A stretch of 64,000 nt of DNA, from the NCBI RefSeq assembly GCF_007680605.1, contig NZ_VEIO01000001.1, positions 1,798,001 to 1,862,000 on the forward strand. Direction: 5' to 3'. A program made the translations under genes and the position numbers. This document shows positions 55,441 through 63,573 of the stretch, piece by piece; positions within the stretch are counted from its first letter, which is position 1, and the number at the start of each line of letters is the position of its first letter. Origin of the DNA: Paenibacillus xylanexedens. Its GTDB lineage: Bacteria; Bacillota; Bacilli; Paenibacillales; Paenibacillaceae. Below the pieces are notes generated by a model. That model searched no databases. It saw nothing but the letters and a program-made list of their open reading frames with translations, and was not told where the DNA came from.

Positions 55441-58266
55441 ATGAATACATGGGATCCAGTGGAATTCCAAACTCCCTCCAAGCGCTATCGCCCGAAAATG
55501 AGGTGGTGGCTTCCCGGTGCGTTCATGGACAAAGACGAGATCAAACGGGAGATTGAGTGGATGGCGGAAGCTGGCTATGGCGGTGCAGAAATCCTCCATT
55601 TCTTCCCGATCCCTTCGGCGGACATACATCCATCGGATTATGGCCGCTTCGTTTTCGGAGGTGATGAGTGGAACAACCGGATGAAAGCTGCACTCGAAGC
55701 CGCCATTCCACTTAACTTTCGGTTGGATTTCACTGTAGGACCGCTGTGGCCGATCGCAACGCCCGCCGTCATGGACAAAAGTGACGATCGCTGCACACAT
55801 GGGTTGCATATTGGGACAATGGTAGTTGCAGGGACTTACAACGGAGCAATTCCTGTCCCCGATACGGTCGATCCGTCACGTCCTTATAAGCTTGTGGCTG
55901 TGACGGTTGCTCGGAGATACAGCGGCGAGTCCATAGGTGAAGTCGTCACGCTAGAATTGGATACGGCAGCCGATCTCACCTTTAGAGTTGACGACGGAAG
56001 GATAGAATGGACAGCTCCTCTTGACGGAGAATGGTACTTGTTCGGCTTTTGGAGTCAAACGAACGGACAGATGAACGACTCAATCGGTGCTCCCGCGATC
56101 GACCACTTTTCGAAAGCTGCAGCCGATGCAGTTACGGGCTACTGGGATAAACGCCTGTTTGCGGATCCTGAGATACTTGCCTTATACGAGAAGAACGCCG
56201 GAAACTTGTTCTGTGATTCCATTGAATTGAACGCAACTATGCTAGGCGGGATGTACGGTGCGACGCCGATGCCCGTCGCGATCTGGTCTCCTGCTGTATT
56301 GGAGGAGTTCCATATGCGTCGAGGCTATGATTTGACTCCTTATCTGCCTTCGATATTCGTCAAAGGTTTGTATCAGCTAGGTGCAGGCAATCGGACGGAC
56401 GGAGACTCCGATTACGATTTCGCTGACCGCTCGGCAAACCTGCGCATTAGGAACGACTTCTTTCAAACCTTGACAGATATGTTCCGGGACAATCACCTTC
56501 GGACAATAAGAAAGTGGGCAAACGGACATCATATGAAGCTTCGTTATCAAACTTACGGCATGCCTACCGAGCTCTCCTCGGGCCTTGCCGAAGTTGACAT
56601 CCCGGAGACGGAATCACTCGGTTTCCATGATTCGACCGACGGTTACCGAATCCAATCGGGTGCCGTTCATCTGTATGATCGCGAGATCTATTCGATTGAG
56701 GTAGGCGCTGTTATGGATTATGGCTACAAGCAGACGTGGACCGGACAGGACTTCAGTCTTCTCTGGCAATTGCATCGAGGCTTTGCGGCTGGCGTCAACC
56801 AGGCGGTTCTTCACGGTATGTCCTACGATACTTCATCTGCTTCGGAACATTTCGAAGCGATGTTCAAATGGCCGGGCTTGTCGCTCATGGGGTCGAGGTT
56901 CTCGAACGAATGGGGAGGACGCCAACCAAATTCCCTGCATGCAAGAGCCCTTACAGACTATATCGCACGCACTCAATATCTGCTTCAACTTGGTAAGCCG
57001 AAGGTAGATCTGGCGATTTATCGTTATCATATTGATGGGATTCATGGCGCAATGGGAACGGAATTGACCCCGTATGAACAAGCCGGTTTCACGTATGACT
57101 TTGTAAGTCCATGTTTGTTGGATTTAGCAAATGCCCAAACCGGTACATTCGAGGGACAATCCGTACTGGTAGCGGACGGACCGGCATATCGTGCTATCGT
57201 CGTAGATATGCGTAAGAAGTCGTTGACCGGAGACTGGAGGGCGTCCGATCTCCCGATTGAAACAGCCAATCAACTGATCGCCTTCGCGGAAAGCGGACTA
57301 CCTGTCGTGGTCGTTGGAGTAGCTCCGAATCATGTTGCTTCATTCTTTGGCAGCAAGGACAAGATGAGAGCCAAAGACGTCGAGCTGTGCGATCGAATCG
57401 AGCATCTGTTAAACCTGCCGATGGTAAGAGCGGTTAACACTCAAGAAGATGCGATCGGGGCACTGGGCGAGCTCTCCGTCATTCCTGCCGTTCAAGTCCA
57501 GTGCGAGTCGCCTCTGTTGAATGCCCGTCGGTACGAAAACGGTATTTCTTATTACTTCATCTACAATCCAAGTCAAGTGCAGGCATTCGAGGGAGAAGTG
57601 CAGTTCACAGGGACGGGGAATCCTTTCAAGCTGAACGCTTGGGATGGAACAATATGCCCGATGGCCGCTGTTCATACAGGCTCCGGTCAAGCAACGGCGA
57701 AGCTGCGACTCGCCCCGAACGGAACTGCTTTGATCGCAGTTGCCGAAGAATGGACAGGATTGCTTCAGCGAGAGAAATATCTTGATACGATTGCGAAAGG
57801 TACGCGGATCATACCAGATCGCTGGTCTCTCGTCGTGGACAGCTGGACTGCTGGCGCTCATCCAACGGAGACGAAGATTGAACGGATCGAGCTTGAACTT
57901 GACGAGCTGCGCTCCTGGATTCACATTCCGGCGCTCCGGCAAGTATCCGGAATTGGACGATATCGGACAAGTTTCCGCATTGAAGAGCGGAAAGATACTT
58001 CCGCTGCCGTTATTTTAGAGATGGGCGAGGTGTCCGATACGTTCAGGGTCTTCGTTAACGGCCAAGAGCTCCACGGTGTCGATCAGATCGGGCGTCATAT
58101 TCCAATCGGGGAATACTTGCGCTATGGAGAAAACAACGAGTTAGAGGTCGAAGTAGCGACGACCCTGAACAATGCGCTAAGCATTTTCGCTCCTAACCGG
58201 GAACCGCTAGATTGCGGTTTGATTGGTCCCGTTGGAATCGTATTAGGGGAAGGATCGGACGAATAG
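55441..58266 (+). CDS. GH106-like alpha-L-rhamnosidase
   Basis: This 941-residue glycosidase follows GH106 layout: N-terminal RYRPKMRWWLPGAFMDKD, FRLDFTVGPLWP, FCDSIEL, and EEFHMRRGYDLTPYLP in the barrel, then C-terminal beta domains with a jelly-roll-like end. GH106 enzymes are calcium-dependent inverting rhamnosidases acting on rhamnogalacturonan or rhamnosides. There is no signal peptide. AAGGAG 8 nt upstream supports the ATG. By eye its G+C is higher than that of the downstream operon, suggesting a separate origin. It has no CGTTAT-type promoter and no helical module, so it may be a later addition to the locus. Confidence 0.85.
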   Translation: MNTWDPVEFQTPSKRYRPKMRWWLPGAFMDKDEIKREIEWMAEAGYGGAEILHFFPIPSADIHPSDYGRFVFGGDEWNNRMKAALEAAIPLNFRLDFTVGPLWPIATPAVMDKSDDRCTHGLHIGTMVVAGTYNGAIPVPDTVDPSRPYKLVAVTVARRYSGESIGEVVTLELDTAADLTFRVDDGRIEWTAPLDGEWYLFGFWSQTNGQMNDSIGAPAIDHFSKAAADAVTGYWDKRLFADPEILALYEKNAGNLFCDSIELNATMLGGMYGATPMPVAIWSPAVLEEFHMRRGYDLTPYLPSIFVKGLYQLGAGNRTDGDSDYDFADRSANLRIRNDFFQTLTDMFRDNHLRTIRKWANGHHMKLRYQTYGMPTELSSGLAEVDIPETESLGFHDSTDGYRIQSGAVHLYDREIYSIEVGAVMDYGYKQTWTGQDFSLLWQLHRGFAAGVNQAVLHGMSYDTSSASEHFEAMFKWPGLSLMGSRFSNEWGGRQPNSLHARALTDYIARTQYLLQLGKPKVDLAIYRYHIDGIHGAMGTELTPYEQAGFTYDFVSPCLLDLANAQTGTFEGQSVLVADGPAYRAIVVDMRKKSLTGDWRASDLPIETANQLIAFAESGLPVVVVGVAPNHVASFFGSKDKMRAKDVELCDRIEHLLNLPMVRAVNTQEDAIGALGELSVIPAVQVQCESPLLNARRYENGISYYFIYNPSQVQAFEGEVQFTGTGNPFKLNAWDGTICPMAAVHTGSGQATAKLRLAPNGTALIAVAEEWTGLLQREKYLDTIAKGTRIIPDRWSLVVDSWTAGAHPTETKIERIELELDELRSWIHIPALRQVSGIGRYRTSFRIEERKDTSAAVILEMGEVSDTFRVFVNGQELHGVDQIGRHIPIGEYLRYGENNELEVEVATTLNNALSIFAPNREPLDCGLIGPVGIVLGEGSDE

Positions 58267-58399
58267 CGTAATTTTAGTGCCGTTTTCCGTTTTATTTTCC
58301 TTCTTCTCGTTAAGAAAGCAAAACACTCGTATTTGGGACGATCCGGAAAAATGAATCGGTTTACCCTTCCGATGACGCGCGTGTCATACAGTATATCCT

Positions 58400-58596
58400 G
58401 GGCAGTCGAACCAACGCTTTGATTCGAGAGGATTCAGGAGATGACCGCGCGCCTTGCAATTGATTACGTCGATCTTCACCCAGCGCTAAAAGACGAGCAT
58501 GGTAATCTGAAGCTAGAGTATACGACCGATGTTCTTCATCTGAACGTCGAAGGTTATGAAACAGTCCTTCAAGTGCTACAAAAACATCTGAATTAG
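58400..58596 (+). pseudogene. Remnant of a GDSL/SGNH esterase (C-terminal fragment)
   Basis: A 51-codon frame (58441-58596) reads YVDLHPALKDEHGNLKLEY and DVLHLNVEGYETVL, the typical end of SGNH hydrolases, including the Asp and His of block V. The preceding sequence in another frame gives TNALIRE, the expected upstream motif, so a frameshift separates the two. The rest of the enzyme is missing. It lies directly after the GH106 gene and may mark a lost deacetylase partner. The 58267-58400 region holds nothing recognisable. Confidence 0.7.
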
Positions 58597-58683
58597 AACG
58601 TTGGCAACCCAGATTCCGTGGAGTTTGGGTTTCATGATTAATCTACAATATCGGGAAAGATTATATAATAGGAGGTCACTTTA

Positions 58684-59544
58684 TTGACTATTCAAATTGG
58701 TTTACAAATGTTTTCTGTTCGAAATAAATTCAATGAAGATCGGATTAAAACTTTGCAGAATTTATCAACAATTGGGTATAAGCACATTGAAATCCCAGTT
58801 GATTTTCAAAGTGATAGCGCTTTTAATATCAGCTCTCTGTCTGCCAGTGATTTAAAAAAAATGACTAAAGATGCAGGCATACAAGTACTTGGAACACATA
58901 TTCCAGCCGAATTAAATGAGCAAGAACTCAATGAAATAATTGCCTATCACAAAGAGTTAGGGTGTAATAGAGCAATTATTCCTATGGGGATGTTTCAAGG
59001 AGCTGATGATGCAATCGCTTTCAGTAGACGATTAAATGAATATGGAAAGAGACTTTGGACACACGGGATCCAGCTATATTATCATAATCATTTTCAAGAA
59101 TTTCAAAAGTTTGATGGGAAAACGTTATTTGAGATCCTATTAGAAAATACAAATCCTGATTATTTGAAATTTGAATTAGATATCTATTGGGCTATTAGGG
59201 GAGGGGCGAATGTCGAGCAGTTGCTAAAACAACTTGGAACTCGATGTGAATTAATTCATATCAAAGATTTGCCTCATCCCGTTAGCACAATAAATATACT
59301 CGACACACTAGACAAGGAAAAAGAGATAACTATACATGATTTCATTCCATTGTTTAATTCTGATAATTTTGTAGAAATAGGACAAGGAAAGCTGGACATT
59401 AAGGGGATTATCAAATTAGTAAAAGAGCACACAGCCACTAAATATATCATTGTTGAGCAAGATGTTATATCGATAGATGAAATAAAAAGTGTGGAGATAA
59501 GCTTTAACGCCTTATCCGATTTATTGGGTGTTGAGTATGCATAA
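58684..59544 (+). CDS. Sugar phosphate isomerase/epimerase-like TIM-barrel protein
   Basis: This 286-residue protein of the xylose-isomerase-like (AP endonuclease 2) barrel family has QIGLQMFSVRN at the start, LGTHIPAELNE, YYHNHFQEF with metal-ligand histidine, FELDIYWAIRGG and ELIHIKDLP. Such proteins isomerise sugars or act as lyases on 3-keto-glycosides. The start is TTG at 58684, with GGAGG 8 nt upstream. The next gene overlaps its end by 8 nt. Paired with two Gfo/Idh oxidoreductases, it may belong to an oxidation-elimination deglycosylation route (inference). The operon is visibly AT-richer than the GH106 gene. Confidence 0.85.
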   Translation: MTIQIGLQMFSVRNKFNEDRIKTLQNLSTIGYKHIEIPVDFQSDSAFNISSLSASDLKKMTKDAGIQVLGTHIPAELNEQELNEIIAYHKELGCNRAIIPMGMFQGADDAIAFSRRLNEYGKRLWTHGIQLYYHNHFQEFQKFDGKTLFEILLENTNPDYLKFELDIYWAIRGGANVEQLLKQLGTRCELIHIKDLPHPVSTINILDTLDKEKEITIHDFIPLFNSDNFVEIGQGKLDIKGIIKLVKEHTATKYIIVEQDVISIDEIKSVEISFNALSDLLGVEYA

Positions 59545-60628
59545 ATTAAATGTAGGTATTATTGGCTGCGGAGCAATTGCTATAGAAAAACATCTACCAG
59601 CATTACTCAAACTGTCTGATAAGGTAAATGTCAAAGGTTTTGCTAGTAGAAATGAAGAAAAAGCAAAAAAAGCTGCTGATTTGGTAGGAAATGATGCAAA
59701 AATTTATACCAATTATAAAGATATGCTGCAAGATCCTGAAATTGATGTCGTTCATATCTGTACACCGAATGCATTACACAGTTCAATGACTGTCGAGGCT
59801 TTAGAGGCAGGGAAGCATGTCATGTGTGAAAAGCCCATGGCCATGAATAGTCAGGAAGCAGAGAAAATGGTAAAAGCTGCTGAGCGTACAGGTAAAAAAT
59901 TGACAATCGCATACCAGAATCGTTTCAGAAAAGATTCAATACTTTTGAAACAAGCGTGTACTAATGGCGATCTGGGAGAAATTTATGTAGCTAAAGCGCA
60001 CGCAATTCGACGTAGAGGTGTTCCAACTTGGGGAGTATTCCTAAATAAAGACATGCAAGGAGGCGGTGCGCTTATTGATATTGGCACCCATGCACTTGAT
60101 CTGACTCTATGGTTGATGAATAACTACGAAGTTGAAAGTGTAACCGGCGTAGTGCACAACAAATTAAGATATGAGAATAAGGCCAATCCTTTTGGACCGT
60201 GGGATCCGGATCATTTTAACGTAGAGGAGTCAGCGTTCTCTTTTATCAAAATGAAGAATGGTGCATCCATTTATCTAGAATGTTCCTGGGCTCTGAATTC
60301 ACTAGATGAAAGAGAAGCAATGACTACGTTGTCTGGAACAAAAGGAGGCGCCGAAATGCGCCGGAATACAGCCTTAGGTACAAATGAACTGATATTTAAT
60401 ACAGAAATGTATGGAAATCTCGTTAGCACCCAGTTACAGAATGCAGCCGGTATATCGTATATATCCCCCGTAGAAGAAACAGATGCTGATCGAGAAATTG
60501 CTCAATGGATTGATGCAATCCTTGAAGACAAAAATCCTGTAGTTGAACCAAGACAAGCGCTAGTCGTTACTCAGATACTTGAAGCGATTTATCGTTCAGC
60601 CGAATTAAATGACACGATTAAATTTTAA
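59537..60628 (+). CDS. Gfo/Idh/MocA-family oxidoreductase A
   Basis: This 363-residue oxidoreductase has a Rossmann motif VGIIGCGAIAIEKH, the EKP motif HVMCEKPMAM and a catalytic-region GGGALIDIGTHALDLTLWL with the conserved aspartate and histidine. It probably uses NAD(P) to oxidise a sugar hydroxyl. The ATG overlaps the end of the isomerase-like gene by 8 nt, so translation is coupled. It differs substantially from the next protein, which suggests that the two act on different steps or substrates. Confidence 0.9.
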   Translation: MHKLNVGIIGCGAIAIEKHLPALLKLSDKVNVKGFASRNEEKAKKAADLVGNDAKIYTNYKDMLQDPEIDVVHICTPNALHSSMTVEALEAGKHVMCEKPMAMNSQEAEKMVKAAERTGKKLTIAYQNRFRKDSILLKQACTNGDLGEIYVAKAHAIRRRGVPTWGVFLNKDMQGGGALIDIGTHALDLTLWLMNNYEVESVTGVVHNKLRYENKANPFGPWDPDHFNVEESAFSFIKMKNGASIYLECSWALNSLDEREAMTTLSGTKGGAEMRRNTALGTNELIFNTEMYGNLVSTQLQNAAGISYISPVEETDADREIAQWIDAILEDKNPVVEPRQALVVTQILEAIYRSAELNDTIKF

Positions 60629-60668
60629 ATTGAAATTTGTCGTTTTCATACTGAGAGGATGAGTTCTA

Positions 60669-61754
60669 ATGAGTAAAGTTCTTAATGTAGGAATTATTGG
60701 TACGGGTGAACTTGCACAAGTCGTACACTTGCCTATCCTTAAAGAATTACCCGAAAAATTCAAAGTAACTGCTTTATGTGATGTTTCGTATAATTCACTC
60801 AAATATAACGGAGAAAAATTTGGTGTTTCAAATCTCTATACAAATGTGCAGGATCTCGTTAATGACGAAGATATTGATGTTGTTTTCGTCTGTAACAGTA
60901 ACGAATATCATGCAGATGCTGCTATAGCTGCTGCCAATGCAGGTAAGCATGTTCTCATTGAAAAGCCTATGGTGCTTTCATTATCCGAAGCAGAAGCTGT
61001 GATCGAGGCGAAAAGCAGAAATAATGTTCATATCATGGTCGGTTATATGAGAAGATATGCTCCTGCATTTGAAGCTGCAGTTAAAGAAATAGGGGGATTA
61101 GACCGAATTTTGTACGCAAGAGTACGAGATATTATTGGACCGAATGATTATTTCATAAGGCAATCTGGAGCATACCCGAAAAAGTTTAACGATTTTCCCG
61201 AAGAAGTAAATAAAGAACGAGCTGAGAAATCAGAGAAGTGGATTAGAGAAGTTCTTGGTGAGGGCGCTGATGAAACTACAATTATGTTGTACTATTTTCT
61301 TACCGCTTTAGGGTCGCATGATCTTTCTGCTATGCGTGAGGCTTTGGGAATGCCAGAATCCGTATCCGGTTTTGCTTTTAATAGTGCAGGCTTCTTTATA
61401 AATGCCATTTTCAACTATCCTTCTTTCAATGTAGTTTATGAGACAGGTATGAATAACGTAGGTAAGTTTGATGCTCATCTGGAAGTGTACGGAAAGGATA
61501 AAATAGTTAGAGTAGAATTTGACACACCGTATATTCAAGGACTACCTGTTAAATTAATCGTGTCAGAAACAGAAGGGGACTTGTACAAAGAAACCGTTAT
61601 TCGACATACGTATAAAGACCCTTACACGATTGAGCTGGAAGCCCTTTACGATGCAATTGTTTACGATCAGGTCATAAAAACAACTCCGGAGAATTACCGT
61701 GATGATTTAATAATCTTTAATATGCTAATGGACTCTTACAAAAACAAAAAGTAG
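60669..61754 (+). CDS. Gfo/Idh/MocA-family oxidoreductase B
   Basis: This 361-residue oxidoreductase has NVGIIGTGELAQVVHLPIL, HVLIEKPMVLS and TALGSHDLSAMREALG, where the usual D-x-x-x-H pattern is altered to a single histidine and aspartate. AGAGGATG precedes the ATG. It follows oxidoreductase A by 40 nt in the same transcript. One of the pair could oxidise the glycoside and the other re-reduce the released keto sugar, but this is inference. Confidence 0.9.
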   Translation: MSKVLNVGIIGTGELAQVVHLPILKELPEKFKVTALCDVSYNSLKYNGEKFGVSNLYTNVQDLVNDEDIDVVFVCNSNEYHADAAIAAANAGKHVLIEKPMVLSLSEAEAVIEAKSRNNVHIMVGYMRRYAPAFEAAVKEIGGLDRILYARVRDIIGPNDYFIRQSGAYPKKFNDFPEEVNKERAEKSEKWIREVLGEGADETTIMLYYFLTALGSHDLSAMREALGMPESVSGFAFNSAGFFINAIFNYPSFNVVYETGMNNVGKFDAHLEVYGKDKIVRVEFDTPYIQGLPVKLIVSETEGDLYKETVIRHTYKDPYTIELEALYDAIVYDQVIKTTPENYRDDLIIFNMLMDSYKNKK

Positions 61755-61879
61755 AAGCAATAGTACCTGATGTAATAAACACCGATGTCTATTGTGAATA
61801 GATTATAAAGACAAACCAAAGTCATTAATTGACCTAAGAAAACGTTGAATTTCGTATTACTGGAATTGAACGAACTTAT

Positions 61880-61937
61880 TTGAAAGTCAAACTCCAATTA
61901 TGATAGTCTTTATATTGAATTAATACTTAAACTATCA
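61880..61937 (+). promoter_or_regulatory. Promoter of the deleted P450 with TGATAG/CTATCA inverted repeat
   Basis: TTGAAA (61880-61885) lies 18 nt before TAGTCT. TGATAG (61901-61906) and CTATCA (61932-61937) are separated by exactly 25 nt, as at 26727-26763, though the spacer sequence differs. Conserved arms and spacing suggest a functional operator. Confidence 0.55.
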
Positions 61938-61954
61938 TTTTGGGAGGCGTTACG

Positions 61955-62500
61955 ATGTTTACCAATGAAAATCAAGGCCGTTCCAAGTCCGAAGTTGATT
62001 TCTTGAATCATTCTTTCATTCAGCAACCTTTCCCAGTCTACGAAAAGCTGCGTGCCGAAGAGGCTGTTCATCGACTTTTACTTCCTAGTGGACATGCTGC
62101 CTGGATGGTTACCCGATATGAGGATGCCGTCAACATTTTGCAGGATGGCCGCTTTGTAACCGGAATCCTTGATAATAATAACAATGAAAAGGAGGAGACA
62201 CTTCCTCCGCATCAGGCGATTATTTCACGAAATCTGATCAGTGTTGGTCCTGAAGATCATCGTCGACTGCGACGCTTGATTCAGAAGGCATTTACTCCCC
62301 GTATGATTGAGAGGCAGCCTTTTGGGAAAGGGGTTCATTATTGTCTTGGCGCTCCACTTGCGAGACTCGAAGGCGAGATTGCGATCAACGCTTTACTTCA
62401 ACGGCTACCGGAGATTCGGTTAAATACAGATCCGGAACTGCTGGAGTGGAGGCCAGGTATGATCATTCGGGGACTCAAAGCGTTTCCGGTCGCATACTAA
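61955..62500 (+). pseudogene. Cytochrome P450 with large internal deletion
   Basis: This 181-residue frame matches residues 1 to about 119 of the P450 at 26787 (RRLRRLIQKAFTPRMIER) and then jumps directly to the heme loop PFGKGVHYCLGAPLAR and C-terminus. About 230 residues, including the I-helix AGxxT and the ExxR, are missing, yet the frame is kept. The junction is near 62312-62318. Such a protein cannot fold as a P450. The promoter region, ribosome site (GGGAGG, 7 nt) and ends are intact, indicating a recent event or a selected remnant. Confidence 0.88.
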
Positions 62501-62632
62501 ATTCTGAACGTGCGGTTGATTATCAGCCATTCAGTGGGTTTCATGCGATAAAACTAACTAAACAGCATGGATATGTTGACAGAGGAAGCAACGATGACTT
62601 TAGACCATGAATTAAGGTGGAGGGGTTGAATT

Positions 62633-63403
62633 ATGGGAAAACTAAAGGGTAAGGTTGCCATTGTAACGGGTGCAGGAGGAGGACTGGGCAGCTACATCGC
62701 TCTACGTCTGGCTGAAGAGGGCGCATCATTAATGCTTACTGATATCACTAGCTCGTCATTAGAGGAAACCGCTGCACGTTGTGAACGTGCAGGGTTTTCG
62801 GTTCTTGCCAAAACTGCTGATTTGTCTGAGCCTAAGCAGGTCAAATCACTGGTTGAAGATACGATTAAGGAATTCAATACCATCGACATTCTAGTCAATT
62901 TGGCAATTGCTATTCGGACACCGCATTCCTTTCTGGAACATGAATTGGATACACTTGATGAGAGCTACCTAACAGGACTTGTATCCACTTGGCTCATGAT
63001 GAAGGAAAGTTACCCTCATTTAAAACAAGGTGGAGGAAAGATCATTAATTTTGGCTCAGGAGCAGGGTATGACGGGCTAGAGGGGTATGCCGCATATGCT
63101 GCCATCAAAGAAGGAATACGAGCGTTGTCGCGTGTTGTTGCGCGAGAATGGGGCAAGGACAACATCAATGTGAATGTCATAAATCCTGGAGCCCTCACGG
63201 ATGGGATTCGCGCACATCTGGATGCCTTGCCTGAAGATCAGCGTGACCCGCAGCTGCTGGGGTTCAAGCCCACTGCAATCGGTCGTTATGGGGACCCTTA
63301 TGAAGATATCGCTCCGGTCGTTGCTTTTCTGGCAAGTGAAGATGCCAGACATATAACGGGTCAAACCTTTTTTGTCGATGGGGGCTCAATTATTAACGCA
63401 TAG
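62633..63403 (+). CDS. SDR-family oxidoreductase next to the deleted P450
   Basis: This 256-residue classical short-chain dehydrogenase has VTGAGGGLGSYIA, an aspartate in LTDITSS, NFGSGAGY and YAAYAAIKEG, in which the catalytic Tyr/Lys region reads YAAIK. GGAGG 9 nt upstream supports the ATG. The P450-SDR pairing repeats the arrangement at 26.8-30.4 kb, but this SDR lacks the N-terminal helical module. It probably acts with a P450 on the aglycone. Confidence 0.9.
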   Translation: MGKLKGKVAIVTGAGGGLGSYIALRLAEEGASLMLTDITSSSLEETAARCERAGFSVLAKTADLSEPKQVKSLVEDTIKEFNTIDILVNLAIAIRTPHSFLEHELDTLDESYLTGLVSTWLMMKESYPHLKQGGGKIINFGSGAGYDGLEGYAAYAAIKEGIRALSRVVAREWGKDNINVNVINPGALTDGIRAHLDALPEDQRDPQLLGFKPTAIGRYGDPYEDIAPVVAFLASEDARHITGQTFFVDGGSIINA

Positions 63404-63514
63404 AAACTGAAGCCCATTAGACGAACCGTAATGAAATAAACAAGTTAATTGAGAACTGTCTAACATAAAATTCAAGACACGTCCTAATTAATTTAACAGA
63501 AGCATCATACAAAA

Positions 63515-63558
63515 CGACCGTTCCCTCAGTGTTCAAACGAGGAACGGTCGCTTATTTT
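63515..63558. terminator. Bidirectional terminator between SDR and P450 genes
   Basis: A 10-bp perfect stem (63515-63524 with 63541-63550), a 16-nt loop and an AT-rich tail. It lies between convergent genes. Confidence 0.82.
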
Positions 63559-63573
63559 ATTTATGGAAGAAAA

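Noticed and set aside
55357..55809. 150-codon minus-strand ORF across the GH106 start
   Set aside because: It covers the GH106 ribosome site and N-terminus, and its own translation looks random.
57409..57942. 177-codon minus-strand ORF
   Set aside because: Antisense within GH106, in its higher-G+C stretch, where long spurious frames are expected.
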